Positions 41,473 through 49,374 of a stretch of DNA of 64,000 bases are shown piece by piece. Position 1 is the first letter of the stretch. Each line of letters starts with the position of its first letter. Origin of the DNA: JADKAV01 sp963818505 (GTDB lineage: Bacteria > Actinomycetota > Actinomycetes > S36-B12 > UBA10799). The position numbers and the translations under genes were made by a program. The stretch covers positions 80,492-144,491 of the forward strand of contig CAWFSJ010000006.1 of assembly GCA_963818505.1 (NCBI GenBank). The letters are read 5' to 3'. The notes under the pieces are model-generated. The model was not told the origin of the DNA. It made no database searches and worked only from the letters and a program-made list of their open reading frames with translations.

Positions 41473-42411
41473 TCAGCGTCGCGACGACCGGGGTTTCAGC
41501 GCCACGGACGGCAGCGCCGGGGCTGGCAGACGTGGCCGCGGGTCGCCGGGGACATCACCGAAACGCTCGTCGCCGGATTGCCACTGCTCGCGGGCTCTTT
41601 CGATCTCGTCGTGGGAGCGTCCCACGAAGTTCCACCACATCAGCAGGTCCTCGGCCAAGGGCTCCCCGCCCAGCAGCAATGTGCGCCCGGTTCCACGCAG
41701 CTCCACGGATTCCTCGCCCCATCCCAGGTACTGCATGGCCCCCCTGCGCACACGCCGCTCGCCCACCTCGACGTCGGCATCGAGGGCCAGCACTGCGTAC
41801 TCGAAATCCGGTCGAATCCGAAGTTGCGCGCGATCGAGCAGGTCCACCTCTACGCCAACCAACGGGGACTCGATGCCTGCTGGGGAGCGCTCACCGCAGA
41901 ACTCACCGACGATGACCCGGCAGAGGGTCGAGCCCAGGGCCATCACCGGCAGATCGTGATGATGCTCGAAACGCGGCTGCTCATCGCGGACGGACTCCGG
42001 CAGTGCCACCCACAGTTGGACGCCGTGCAGGGCCCCGGTTCCCACGGAGTACTCCGAGTGCGCGATGCCGTGACCGGCACTCATCAGGTTCAGCTCGCCG
42101 GCCCGTACACGCTGCAGACTGCCGAGGCTGTCCCGATGTTCCACCTCCCCTGCCAACAGCCAGGAGACGGTCTGCAGCCCCATGTGGGGATGCGGCGGCA
42201 CGGCCATGCTGACCGACTCGGGGCCGTAGTGGTCGACGAAACACCAGGCACCCACCGTCCTGATCTGCTTGTGCGGCAACGTGCGGCGCACTGTCATCGC
42301 TCTCGGGCCACCCAGTGGAACTTCGCGAGGTTCCAGAAGCACCGGCGGCGACGACTCCAGCGTGCGTCGCGGGCAGGGGCTCTCGCGTGGCGCGTCTTCG
42401 GTGTTGCTCAT
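41473..42411 (-). CDS. Pirin family protein
   Basis: 312 aa bicupin. The N-terminal cupin has the pirin metal ligands in VPPHPHMGLQTVSWLLAGEVEHRDSLG (His, His, His) and GHGIAHSEYS (Glu nearby); RTVGAWCFVDHYGPE is another signature. The C-terminal half ends with LMWWNFVGRSHDEIERAREQW, typical of pirins. Family members bind iron and some act as quercetinases; the cellular role is unsettled. It is cytoplasmic. The start is ATG 42411, with only a poor -10 match (TTTAGT at 6 nt). It converges with ligD, with 6 bp between the stops. Confidence 0.92.
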   Translation of the reverse strand: MSNTEDAPRESPCPRRTLESSPPVLLEPREVPLGGPRAMTVRRTLPHKQIRTVGAWCFVDHYGPESVSMAVPPHPHMGLQTVSWLLAGEVEHRDSLGSLQRVRAGELNLMSAGHGIAHSEYSVGTGALHGVQLWVALPESVRDEQPRFEHHHDLPVMALGSTLCRVIVGEFCGERSPAGIESPLVGVEVDLLDRAQLRIRPDFEYAVLALDADVEVGERRVRRGAMQYLGWGEESVELRGTGRTLLLGGEPLAEDLLMWWNFVGRSHDEIERAREQWQSGDERFGDVPGDPRPRLPAPALPSVALKPRSSRR

Positions 42412-42475
42412 GCCCCGACTAAACCACCGCAGCCAGTTTCTGTCCCCTTGTCGCCGCGAGCACCAGGTTCGGCGC

Positions 42476-42481
42476 TAGTCT
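42476..42481 (+). promoter_or_regulatory. Leaderless -10 box TAGTCT for gene at 42488
   Basis: TAGTCT, 6 nt, GTG 42488. Confidence 0.6.
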
Positions 42482-42487
42482 GCCTGC

Positions 42488-42928
42488 GTGACCCTGTACG
42501 CGGCCTACGGTTCGAGCCTGGATCCCGATCGCATGCTCGAGATCGCCCCGCACTCCCCAGCCGCGGGAGTTGGGTGGCTCGACGGCTGGCGGCTGACTTT
42601 CGGTGGCGCGGACATCGGGTGGGAGGGTGCACTGGCCACTGTCGTGGAGTCCCCCGGTAGCCAGGTGTTCGTGATGCTGTACGACGTGAATCGTGTCGAT
42701 GAGCACCTGATGGACCAATGGGAGGGCACCGAACTGGGCATCTACGAGAAGATCCGGGTGCGGGTGCAGACCCTCGACGGCGAGGCCGTCGCTTGGCTGT
42801 ACGTACTCAACGACTATGAGGGCGGACTGCCGTCGGCGCGCTATCTGGGCATCATCTCGGATGCCGCCGAGAAGGCCGGCGCCCCGGAGGACTATGTGCG
42901 CGACCTGCGCATGAGGCCGTGCTCCTGA
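42488..42928 (+). CDS. Gamma-glutamylcyclotransferase-like (AIG2 fold) protein
   Basis: 146 aa. It opens with TLYAAYGSSLDPDRML, the YGSxL(N) substrate loop of the GGCT/BtrG fold, followed by GWRLTFGG and VFVMLYDVNRVDEHLMDQWEG, whose Glu is in the expected catalytic position, and AWLYVLNDYEGGLPSARYL. Related enzymes release 5-oxoproline from gamma-glutamyl compounds; the substrate here is unknown. GTG 42488 is leaderless. It diverges from pirin and precedes punA in the same direction, but punA has its own -10 box. Confidence 0.87.
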   Translation: MTLYAAYGSSLDPDRMLEIAPHSPAAGVGWLDGWRLTFGGADIGWEGALATVVESPGSQVFVMLYDVNRVDEHLMDQWEGTELGIYEKIRVRVQTLDGEAVAWLYVLNDYEGGLPSARYLGIISDAAEKAGAPEDYVRDLRMRPCS

Positions 42929-42979
42929 CCAAGGGGCGGCCATCAGGTCTTTCGAGTGCCTAATGTCGGGCCCACGGCC

Positions 42980-42985
42980 TAGTCT
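42980..42985 (+). promoter_or_regulatory. Leaderless -10 box TAGTCT for punA
   Basis: TAGTCT, 7 nt, GTG 42993. This box decides the start; an ATG at 42963 lies in front of it. Confidence 0.6.
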
Positions 42986-42992
42986 TGTGCGC

Positions 42993-43784
42993 GTGACCTC
43001 ACCACAGGAAAACGCTCAAGAAGCCGCGGCCGAGATCGCTGCCCGCACCGGGATCTTGTCACACCAGGTGGCCGTGGTGCTCGGCAGCGGATGGAACGCC
43101 GCAGCCGATGCCTTCCCGATCACTGCCGAGATCCCCTACGAGGAGTTGCCGGGGTTCTCCGCCTCAGCTGTCGCCGGGCACTCGGGCGCTCTGCGCAGCG
43201 TGCATGCCGGGGGCAAGGATGTCCTGCTTTTCTCCGGGCGCACCCACTATTACGAAGGCAGGGGCGTGGCAGCGGTCGTGCACGGCGTGCGAACGGCGGC
43301 CGCGGCCGGCTGTTCGGTCCTGGTGTTGACAAACGGCTGTGGGGGGCTGAACCCGCAGTGGGCGCCAGGGACTCCGGTACTGATCTGCGACCACCTGAAC
43401 CTCACGGCCGCTACTCCTTTGGTGGGGGCCGACTTCGTGGATCTGACAGAGGTGTACTCCCGGCGGCTGCGAGATCTGGCACGCACTGTGGACCCGACCC
43501 TGGAGGAGGGCGTCTACGCGCAGTTCCCCGGACCGCAGTACGAGACGCCGGCGGAGGTGCGCATGGCCGGGATCCTCGGTGCCGACCTCGTGGGCATGTC
43601 CACGGTCCTCGAGGCGGTGGCCGCGAGGTCGGCCGGCATGGAGATCTTGGGGATGTCGCTGGTGACCAATGCCGCGGCCGGCCTCACCGGTGAGGCTTTG
43701 CACCACGGCGAGGTGCTGCAGGCGGGCAAGGATGCGGCCACCCGCCTGGGTGATCTGCTCAAGGGCATCCTGGAGTCGATGTGA
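42993..43784 (+). CDS. punA: Purine nucleoside phosphorylase
   Basis: 263 aa, trimeric PNP family. VAVVLGSGWNAAAD (phosphate-binding Ser), LFSGRTHYYEGRG, VLTNGCGGLNPQW, YAQFPGPQYETPAEVRM and GMSLVTNAAAGL, with base-binding Glu and Asn, are all in place. It cleaves inosine and guanosine or their deoxy forms with phosphate. Its stop overlaps the phosphomutase start (GTGA), so the released ribose-1-phosphate or deoxyribose-1-phosphate can be passed to that enzyme and then, for the deoxy sugar, to DeoC encoded at 46491. Confidence 0.95.
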   Translation: MTSPQENAQEAAAEIAARTGILSHQVAVVLGSGWNAAADAFPITAEIPYEELPGFSASAVAGHSGALRSVHAGGKDVLLFSGRTHYYEGRGVAAVVHGVRTAAAAGCSVLVLTNGCGGLNPQWAPGTPVLICDHLNLTAATPLVGADFVDLTEVYSRRLRDLARTVDPTLEEGVYAQFPGPQYETPAEVRMAGILGADLVGMSTVLEAVAARSAGMEILGMSLVTNAAAGLTGEALHHGEVLQAGKDAATRLGDLLKGILESM

Positions 43785-45403
43785 ACGATGTGCGCGCGCA
43801 GGCCCTGGCCTGGCTGGCCGAGGATCCCGACCCCGGGACCCGGGACCAACTGCAGGCCTGGCTCGACGCTGATGACCATGACCGGCTCGCGGCGGCGTTC
43901 GCCGGACCCCTCACGTTCGGGACGGCCGGACTGCGCGGACCGCTGGGCCCGGGTCCAGCGGCGATGAACCACATCGTGGTGGCCAAAGCAGCGGCCGGTC
44001 TGTGCCAGTACGTCAAGGACACCGGCGGCTCCTCGATCGTCATCGGTTACGACGCCCGTTTCAACAGCGAGGCGTTCGCCGAGCTGACTGCGGCGATTGC
44101 CGCAGGCGCGGGCCTACGCGCTGAGGTGCTGCCGCGACGCCTGCCCACCCCGGTGCTGGCCTATGCGATCAAGGCCCGGGGTGCGGATGCCGGTGTGGTC
44201 GTGACCGCCAGCCACAACCCTCCTGAGGACAACGGCTACAAGGTGTATCTCGGCGATGGGATGCAGATCGTGTCCCCGGCAGATGAGCAGATCTCCGCAC
44301 GGATCGCCGTCCAGCCGGACTTCGCCAGCATCCCACAGTCCGGTGACTGGGTCCGTCTCGATGAGACTGTGGTCGACTCCTACCTGGACCGGGTCGTGTC
44401 TCTGGCCGAACCGGGGAAGACATCCGGTTCGCAGCTCACGGTCGTCTACTCGGCCATGCACGGGGTCGGCGGTGGGCTCTTCGAGACCGTCTGCGACCGC
44501 CTCGGGTTTGTCGAGTTGCACGCCGTGGCCGAACAGTTCGAACCTGACCCGACTTTTCCGACGGTGGCCTTCCCCAACCCTGAGGAACCCGGGGCCATGG
44601 ATCTGGCTTTGGCCACAGCCGAGCGGGTGGGTGCGGATCTGATCATCGCCAACGACCCCGACGCTGACCGCTGCGCAGTCGGTGTCCCCACTGATTCCGG
44701 GTTCCGGATGTTGCGTGGTGACGAGGTCGGCGTGCTTCTGGGCTGGTGGACTGCCAACCGGGCACCGGCCAGCGGCTGCCTCGTCACGACAATCGTGTCG
44801 AGTTCGATGCTCTCGGGCGTGGCCGAGGCAGCGGGCCTGGGCTTCCGCCAGACGCTGACCGGCTTCAAATGGATCACTCGTCCCGACGACATCGTCTTCG
44901 GGTACGAGGAGGCCCTGGGGTATTGCGTAGATCCCGGCGCCGTGCGCGACAAGGACGGCATCAGCGCTTCCGTGCGGATGTTGGAGCTGGCTGCCCACCT
45001 GCAGCAGCAGGGCAGGACGATCGCCGAGCAACTCGATGCCCTAGCGGCCGAGCACGGGGTCTACCTGACCGACCAGATCAGCATTCGAGTGCAGGACCTC
45101 TCCGACCGCGACCGGGCACTTGCAGCTCTGGCAGCACGCCCTGAGGAGGCCATCGCCGACCTCGCCGGTGTGCAGGACTTGACCGACAGCGCAGTCACAG
45201 GGCTTCCCCCCACCGAAGGGCTGCGCCTTCTGTTGGGCGGCGGGGGGCGCGTGGTGGCACGCCCCAGTGGCACCGAAGCGAAACTCAAGGTCTACCTGGA
45301 GGTCGTGGAGCACTCCGGCGACCTGGCCCGCGACCAGGAGAACGCGCGAGCACGCATGGCAGTGCTGCGCGCTGGACTCGAGCAGTTCTTGGCTGCGACA
45401 TGA
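43781..45403 (+). CDS. Phosphohexomutase/phosphopentomutase family protein
   Basis: 540 aa, alpha-D-phosphohexomutase superfamily. FGTAGLRGPLGPG, the phosphoserine loop VTASHNPPEDNGYKVY, the metal loop NDPDADRCAVGV, the sugar-binding EEALGYCVDP and the phosphate-binding RPSGTEAKLKVYLE are present, matching the PGM2/PmmB branch that acts on ribose- and deoxyribose-phosphates as well as hexose-phosphates. Between a PNP and DeoC the natural reading is a phosphopentomutase in nucleoside salvage, though a phosphomannomutase activity is not excluded. The GTG start overlaps punA by 4 nt and the stop overlaps the RNase gene by 4 nt. Confidence 0.93.
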   Translation: MNDVRAQALAWLAEDPDPGTRDQLQAWLDADDHDRLAAAFAGPLTFGTAGLRGPLGPGPAAMNHIVVAKAAAGLCQYVKDTGGSSIVIGYDARFNSEAFAELTAAIAAGAGLRAEVLPRRLPTPVLAYAIKARGADAGVVVTASHNPPEDNGYKVYLGDGMQIVSPADEQISARIAVQPDFASIPQSGDWVRLDETVVDSYLDRVVSLAEPGKTSGSQLTVVYSAMHGVGGGLFETVCDRLGFVELHAVAEQFEPDPTFPTVAFPNPEEPGAMDLALATAERVGADLIIANDPDADRCAVGVPTDSGFRMLRGDEVGVLLGWWTANRAPASGCLVTTIVSSSMLSGVAEAAGLGFRQTLTGFKWITRPDDIVFGYEEALGYCVDPGAVRDKDGISASVRMLELAAHLQQQGRTIAEQLDALAAEHGVYLTDQISIRVQDLSDRDRALAALAARPEEAIADLAGVQDLTDSAVTGLPPTEGLRLLLGGGGRVVARPSGTEAKLKVYLEVVEHSGDLARDQENARARMAVLRAGLEQFLAAT

Positions 45404-45834
45404 AGAACGCGAAAGCCCTCATAGCTGTCGCAGCGCTGGTGGTCCTGGTGGGCTGGCTCTTCGTGAGTCTCACGGGAACAGACAACGAGCCGCAGACCTC
45501 GGGCACCGTGTCCCCCACAGCCACAGTGGTGTCCGACGGGCAGTCGAGCGACAGCGGCTTGCCCGTTGTGCGGCTCGCGAGTCTGCCGATTGAGGCGCAG
45601 CAGACCCACGCGCTCATCCTCGAAGGCGGCCCCTTCCAGTACCCCCAGGATGGGCAGGTCTTCGGCAACCGGGAACGCATCCTGCCGCAGGAGGATTACG
45701 GCTGGTACCGCGAGTACACGGTGGAGACCCCTGGCTCGGATGATCGTGGCGCGCGCCGGTTCGTCGTGGGCCAGGACCAGGTCTTCTTCTACACCGATGA
45801 CCACTACGACTCATTCAGCGAGGTGGTCAAATGA
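45400..45834 (+). CDS. Secreted barnase-type guanyl-specific ribonuclease
   Basis: 144 aa. A membrane or signal segment at ~5-24 is followed by a Thr/Ser-rich linker (~28-55) and the RNase domain (~56-144). Catalytic features of the N1/T1/barnase family are FGNRERILP, the Glu of YREYTVETPG (E105), the Arg cluster of DRGARRFV (116-120) and the general-acid His in YTDDHYDSF (H135). It cleaves RNA 3' of guanosine, outside the cell or, if not processed, at the membrane. It overlaps the phosphomutase gene (ATGA) and the barstar-like gene (ATGA), the classic toxin-then-inhibitor order. Confidence 0.92.
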   Translation: MKNAKALIAVAALVVLVGWLFVSLTGTDNEPQTSGTVSPTATVVSDGQSSDSGLPVVRLASLPIEAQQTHALILEGGPFQYPQDGQVFGNRERILPQEDYGWYREYTVETPGSDDRGARRFVVGQDQVFFYTDDHYDSFSEVVK

Positions 45835-46481
45835 GTCCCCCACAGGTCGTGGTGCTGGACACGCGGGGCGCGTCGGACAAGGCCAGCTTCTTGGCGGCCT
45901 GCGCCCGCGACCTCGGGTTCCCGGCATACTCCGGGACCAACTGGGACGCCTTCGAGGAGAGCCTTGCGGAGTTCGTGCGCAGGAGCATGCCCGTTCTGGT
46001 GGTCTGGACCGGCGCTTCGGACCTCGGCGCAGACGAACGCGACACCGCCCTGGAGATCATGACCGACCGGTTCGAACAGGGCGCGGATCTGCTCATCGTC
46101 GACGACGTGACGGTGGCCGCACAGCCGGACTTCGCGCTGGACCACGTGCAACTGGCCATTCCCGAGGACGGCGATGCTGCAGCCAGACATTTCTGGGTGG
46201 ATGTGGTCGGTTTGGTCGAGACCCCCAAGCCACTCGCCCTTGCCGGAAGTGGTGGGTTATGGCTCAGCGGTGAGGCCCTCAATCTGCACCTGGGGGTCTG
46301 GAAGCAGTTCCAGCCAGCCGCCCAGGCGCATCCGGCCATCATGGTCCGCGACTTCGACGCCTTGGTCGCGCGGCTGCAGGCCGCCGGTCACCATGTCGCG
46401 TTCTCCCCCGACGTGCCCGACGTGAGGCGATTCCACACCGACGACCCGTTCGGAAACCGCCTAGAGTTCATAGCGTTCTGA
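45831..46481 (+). CDS. Barstar-like inhibitor fused to a VOC (glyoxalase-like) domain
   Basis: 216 aa. Residues ~1-93 are barstar-like: VVVLDTRGASDKASFLAACA, then GTNWDAFEESLAEF with the acidic helix that plugs the RNase active site, and VLVVWTGASDL. Residues ~100-216 are a complete VOC domain (LDHVQLAIPEDGDAAARHFW, ALNLHLGVW, FHTDDPFGNRLEFI), with metal-ligand-like His/His/Glu. One open frame joins them, with an in-frame GTG at 46107 that overlaps an out-of-frame TGA. So this may be a real fusion, or two genes joined by an indel. It would protect the cell from the RNase encoded just before it; the VOC role is unknown. Confidence 0.85.
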   Translation: MSPPQVVVLDTRGASDKASFLAACARDLGFPAYSGTNWDAFEESLAEFVRRSMPVLVVWTGASDLGADERDTALEIMTDRFEQGADLLIVDDVTVAAQPDFALDHVQLAIPEDGDAAARHFWVDVVGLVETPKPLALAGSGGLWLSGEALNLHLGVWKQFQPAAQAHPAIMVRDFDALVARLQAAGHHVAFSPDVPDVRRFHTDDPFGNRLEFIAF

Positions 46482-46490
46482 CGAGAGGAC

Positions 46491-47165
46491 ATGATGATCA
46501 CCCCAGCCCAACTTGCCGGCATGGTGGACCACACCATTCTGAAGCCTGAGACCACCAGCGCCGACCTGCAGATCCACTGCGCTCAAGCAGTCGCCCTCGG
46601 TGTCTACAGCGTGTGCGTCTCGCCGTCCTTCCTACCTATACCCGCCGACTGGTTGCACGGTGTGCACGTAGCCACCGTGTGCGGGTTCCCGAGCGGCAAG
46701 CACAAGGCGGGTATCAAGGCCACCGAGGCTGCGCGGTCAGTGACCGACGGCGCAGAGGAGGTGGACATGGTCCTGGACATCGGCAACGCGATCGCCGGTG
46801 ACTGGTCGGCCGTGCAAGCAGACGTGAGTGCCGTACGCGAAGCCATCCCCGGTGCCGTGCTGAAAGTCATCATCGAGTCAGCAGCCCTGAGCGACCAGCA
46901 GATCGTGGAGGTCTGCACCATCTGCGCCCATGTCGGAGCCGACTTCGTCAAGACCTCCACAGGTTTCCATCCCGCCGGGGGTGCCACCGAACATGCTGTG
47001 GCCCTGATGCGCCAGACGGTCGGGGACGCCCTGGGCGTCAAGGCGAGCGGTGGGATCCGGTCCTGGGACGCAGCGGTGGCCATGGTCGATGCAGGAGCCT
47101 CCCGGCTGGGACTGTCGGGAACGGCCGAGGTCCTCAGCGGTGGCAGCGCGACAGGCGACTACTGA
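46491..47165 (+). CDS. deoC: Deoxyribose-phosphate aldolase DeoC
   Basis: 224 aa. VDHTILKPETT, VCVSPSFLP, VATVCGFPSGKHKAGIKATE, EEVDMVLDIGNAIAGDW, the Schiff-base Lys in DFVKTSTGFHPAGGAT and the second Lys in GVKASGGIRSW are all present. It splits deoxyribose-5-phosphate into glyceraldehyde-3-phosphate and acetaldehyde, which completes the PNP-phosphomutase-aldolase salvage route. ATG 46491 follows GAGAGGAC; the next ATG is adjacent. It lies 9 nt after the barstar-VOC gene, so the RNase/inhibitor pair is embedded within the salvage operon. Confidence 0.96.
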   Translation: MMITPAQLAGMVDHTILKPETTSADLQIHCAQAVALGVYSVCVSPSFLPIPADWLHGVHVATVCGFPSGKHKAGIKATEAARSVTDGAEEVDMVLDIGNAIAGDWSAVQADVSAVREAIPGAVLKVIIESAALSDQQIVEVCTICAHVGADFVKTSTGFHPAGGATEHAVALMRQTVGDALGVKASGGIRSWDAAVAMVDAGASRLGLSGTAEVLSGGSATGDY

Positions 47166-47200
47166 GCCGAAACCCGCAAACTTCGCAAACGGGCCACGGC

Positions 47201-47206
47201 TAGACT
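47201..47206 (+). promoter_or_regulatory. Putative -10 box TAGACT of the cold-shock gene
   Basis: TAGACT lies 32 nt before ATG 47239; the short leader carries AGAGGAG at 47225-47231. Confidence 0.45.
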
Positions 47207-47238
47207 GGTGCTTCCGCGAATGAAAGAGGAGTTCAGCC

Positions 47239-47619
47239 ATGCCTTCCGGCACTGTCAAATGGTTCGACACCGAGAAGGGCTTCGGCTTCCTAGCCGGCGA
47301 GGACGGGGATGAGGTCTTTGTGCACGCCAGCGCACTGGAACCCGGCATCTCGCTCAAGCCGGGTTCGCGCGTCCAGTTCGGAGTGGTCGACGGTCGCAAG
47401 GGCAAGCAGGCCCTCTCGGTGACTCTGCTGGAACCGTCCACGAGCGTGGTCAAGGCCCGCCGCCGTCCCGCCGAACAGATGAGCCCGGTCGTGGAGGACC
47501 TCATTAAACTGCTGGACTCCGTGGGCGCTCAACTGCGCGCCGGACGTTACCCCGAGGACGAGAAGGCCGCCAAGACAGCTCGCCTGCTGCGAGCCGTGGC
47601 CGACCAGCTCGACGTTTAG
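47239..47619 (+). CDS. Cold-shock domain protein with C-terminal extension
   Basis: 126 aa. The first ~66 residues are a cold-shock domain with both RNA-binding motifs: SGTVKWFDTEKGFGFL and DEVFVHASAL. The remaining ~60 residues form a basic link (KARRRPAEQ) and two helices (VVEDLIKLLDSVGAQL; EDEKAAKTARLLRAVADQL) not found in small CspA proteins. It binds single-stranded RNA/DNA in the cytoplasm. ATG 47239 has a good ribosome binding site. Its stop overlaps the convergent lipoprotein gene by 4 nt. This is the known actinobacterial neighbour of the DUF2771/3027/2530 genes. Confidence 0.93.
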   Translation: MPSGTVKWFDTEKGFGFLAGEDGDEVFVHASALEPGISLKPGSRVQFGVVDGRKGKQALSVTLLEPSTSVVKARRRPAEQMSPVVEDLIKLLDSVGAQLRAGRYPEDEKAAKTARLLRAVADQLDV

Positions 47620-48056
47620 TTCTGTAGGTCCATCCGGACGGTCCAAACGCCCTTCTCCTGGCCTTCAGACACCACAGCCAGGGGGTAACCCTGTGGGTTG
47701 GCGGGAACCCGGGGGAAGGTGAACCGGAAGTACGTGGTCTTGAGGGTCTCCTGCGAGAGACGCTGACCTGCGACCGTTGGGTACCAGCCCTCTTCGGCGA
47801 TGGAGGGGTCGACACTGATCCCGACCACATTCTCCGCCACCACGTCGAGACGCTTTGTCTGGCCAGCAGCCGCAGCGGCGGCGGCCTCAGTCAGGCACTG
47901 CTGGGGGTCGATCTGACCCTCCCAGCTGAAGCAAGTCGGAGCCAGGCGCTGCGAGGAGGTCCCCGTGAACACGGTGACCCCGGGCGGGGGCTTCTCACAC
48001 GAGGCAAGCGCTGCGGTTGCCGCCAGTACTGCTGCCACGGTCACGACCTTCTTCAT
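47616..48056 (-). CDS. DUF2771-type lipoprotein
   Basis: 146 aa. A lipoprotein signal peptide with lipobox LASC (Cys ~20) is followed by a small domain containing CFSWEGQIDPQQC (a probable disulfide), LDVVAENVVGISVDPSIAEEGW and a YFRFTFPRVP strand. Position after DUF3027 and beside a cold-shock gene fits DUF2771; the family name is from context and recall. Exported and lipid-anchored; function unknown. The start overlaps the DUF3027 stop by 4 nt (ATGA). Confidence 0.8.
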   Translation of the reverse strand: MKKVVTVAAVLAATAALASCEKPPPGVTVFTGTSSQRLAPTCFSWEGQIDPQQCLTEAAAAAAAGQTKRLDVVAENVVGISVDPSIAEEGWYPTVAGQRLSQETLKTTYFRFTFPRVPANPQGYPLAVVSEGQEKGVWTVRMDLQN

Positions 48057-49003
48057 TGGTCCTCCTCAGGTGCCGCCTCGGACGTCTCGACACTGGCTTG
48101 CTCGATCGCCTGACTTGGTTCCGGCTCGAGCTCGGGCGCTGGTTCAGCCTCGGCCTCCGGCGTTGGCTCGGGCTCAGCCGGCCCCAGGTCGTCGAAGCCG
48201 ATCTCGTCGATCACGGTCTCTGCAACCTGTACGGAGGCCGTCTGCGGCATCTCGCTGTGGGCCCCGCACCCGAAGTTCAATGCGACGATCCGACCGTCCG
48301 CGGGTGAGTACCCGTTCGCGCACGCTCCGAAGCCCTGGCCAAGGGGTCCACCGATCAGCACAAGGAATCCGCACGTCGAGCACTGCAGATCGCCGGTACG
48401 GTTCGAGGCTGCCCGCGGGCCCGCTTCCCGGTACCAGCGCTGGGCGGCATCCCGGCGGCCCTGCGGACTGAGCATACGGATCCGTCCGAGCCCGATCTCC
48501 CACTGCTGCGGACGTAGTTCGTCATCGAGCTCTGGGAGGTCGTTGTCAGCCATCCCCGCCACCAGGCGGGGGTCGTCGGGCTCGGTGACCATCACGTCCC
48601 CGGTGCCCAGGTCGCCGGACTCGACCCGCTGCTTCCACGGGACCCAGGCAGGTGCCAGCAATGCATCGGAGTCGGGAAGAAGTGCGGTCTCGTCGACGGT
48701 CACAACATCGCTTTCCGGGGCCCGGGTCAGGGACACCGCCCAGCGCCAACCCGTGTACCCGGGGACGCTGCCTGTGAAGTAGTGGGTCACGACGAGCGGG
48801 CCGTCGGCGAGCATACCCACGTGCTCACCGATGAGGTCCTCAGAAGCTTCCTCGACCAGTGCCGCGCGGGCCAAGTCGATCGCGGCCGCGCAGACTTCGT
48901 CGACGGGCCATGACGGATCAGCAGGGATCTGCTCGATCTCAACATCCGGTTCACGATCGTGACCGACTGTGATGGTCACAAGATCTTCGAGGTTCTCATC
49001 CAT
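48053..49003 (-). CDS. DUF3027 family protein
   Basis: 316 aa. Residues ~15-245 are the conserved part: AIDLARAALVEEASEDLIGEH, VTHYFTGSVPGYTGWRWAVS, LLAPAWVPWKQRVESGDLGTGDV and the Cys-containing LQCSTCGFLVLIGGPLG...FGACANGYSP, which could bind zinc. The last ~60 residues are Glu/Pro-rich and disordered. No function is known. ATG 49003 was chosen over 49162; it overlaps the end of the DUF2530 gene by 8 nt. Together with DUF2530 and DUF2771 it forms a three-gene unit conserved in actinobacteria. Confidence 0.88.
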   Translation of the reverse strand: MDENLEDLVTITVGHDREPDVEIEQIPADPSWPVDEVCAAAIDLARAALVEEASEDLIGEHVGMLADGPLVVTHYFTGSVPGYTGWRWAVSLTRAPESDVVTVDETALLPDSDALLAPAWVPWKQRVESGDLGTGDVMVTEPDDPRLVAGMADNDLPELDDELRPQQWEIGLGRIRMLSPQGRRDAAQRWYREAGPRAASNRTGDLQCSTCGFLVLIGGPLGQGFGACANGYSPADGRIVALNFGCGAHSEMPQTASVQVAETVIDEIGFDDLGPAEPEPTPEAEAEPAPELEPEPSQAIEQASVETSEAAPEEDQ

Positions 49004-49229
49004 CAGTGGACCTCGATCGCTGGTAGGCATCGCGTCTGCGCACGGTGTACCAGCGGCCGGCGAGGCCCATACCCGCACCCACGAGGCACACGTAGAGCCA
49101 CCACTGCGTGTTGTGCGCCTGCAGTTCGCTGCGGAAGAAGACGAACAGGACGCCGAATGCAACCAACCACACCACGGTTCCGAGGGTCACGGCGAACACG
49201 CCGTCCTCATCGATGGGTTGCACATCCAC
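48996..49229 (-). CDS. DUF2530 family small membrane protein
   Basis: 77 aa with two membrane helices (~12-32 VFAVTLGTVVWLVAFGVLFVFF and ~44-58 YVCLVGAGMGLAGRWY) and the family's QPIDEDGV start and YTVRRRDAY end. Function unknown. GTG 49229 lies 6 nt after TACGGT, so the three-gene unit is probably transcribed from here without a leader. The stop lies inside the DUF3027 start region (8-nt overlap). Confidence 0.88.
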   Translation of the reverse strand: MDVQPIDEDGVFAVTLGTVVWLVAFGVLFVFFRSELQAHNTQWWLYVCLVGAGMGLAGRWYTVRRRDAYQRSRSTDG

Positions 49230-49235
49230 CCTCCG

Positions 49236-49241
49236 ACCGTA
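49236..49241 (-). promoter_or_regulatory. Leaderless -10 box TACGGT for gene at 49229
   Basis: TACGGT, 6 nt, GTG 49229. Confidence 0.6.
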
Positions 49242-49285
49242 CTACCTGTCCGGGCCCGCGCCGCGTGCGGTTGGCGCCTGCGGAC

Positions 49286-49372
49286 TCATCTGAGTACGGC
49301 GAGCACCAGCAGCAGCACAATCAGTCCGAACAACACGGCTAGCGTGACGCCACGGCGGGTTCGAGGGTCCAC
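49286..49372 (-). CDS. Small membrane peptide, 28 aa (hypothetical)
   Basis: GTG 49372 begins 2 nt after the TGA of the gene at 49375 and encodes MDPRTRRGVTLAVLFG followed by LIVLLLVLAVLR: a basic start and one hydrophobic helix. It is too short for similarity to be judged. Close coupling to the upstream single-pass membrane protein argues that it is translated, but this is only suggestive. Confidence 0.4.
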   Translation of the reverse strand: MDPRTRRGVTLAVLFGLIVLLLVLAVLR

Positions 49373-49374
49373 TG

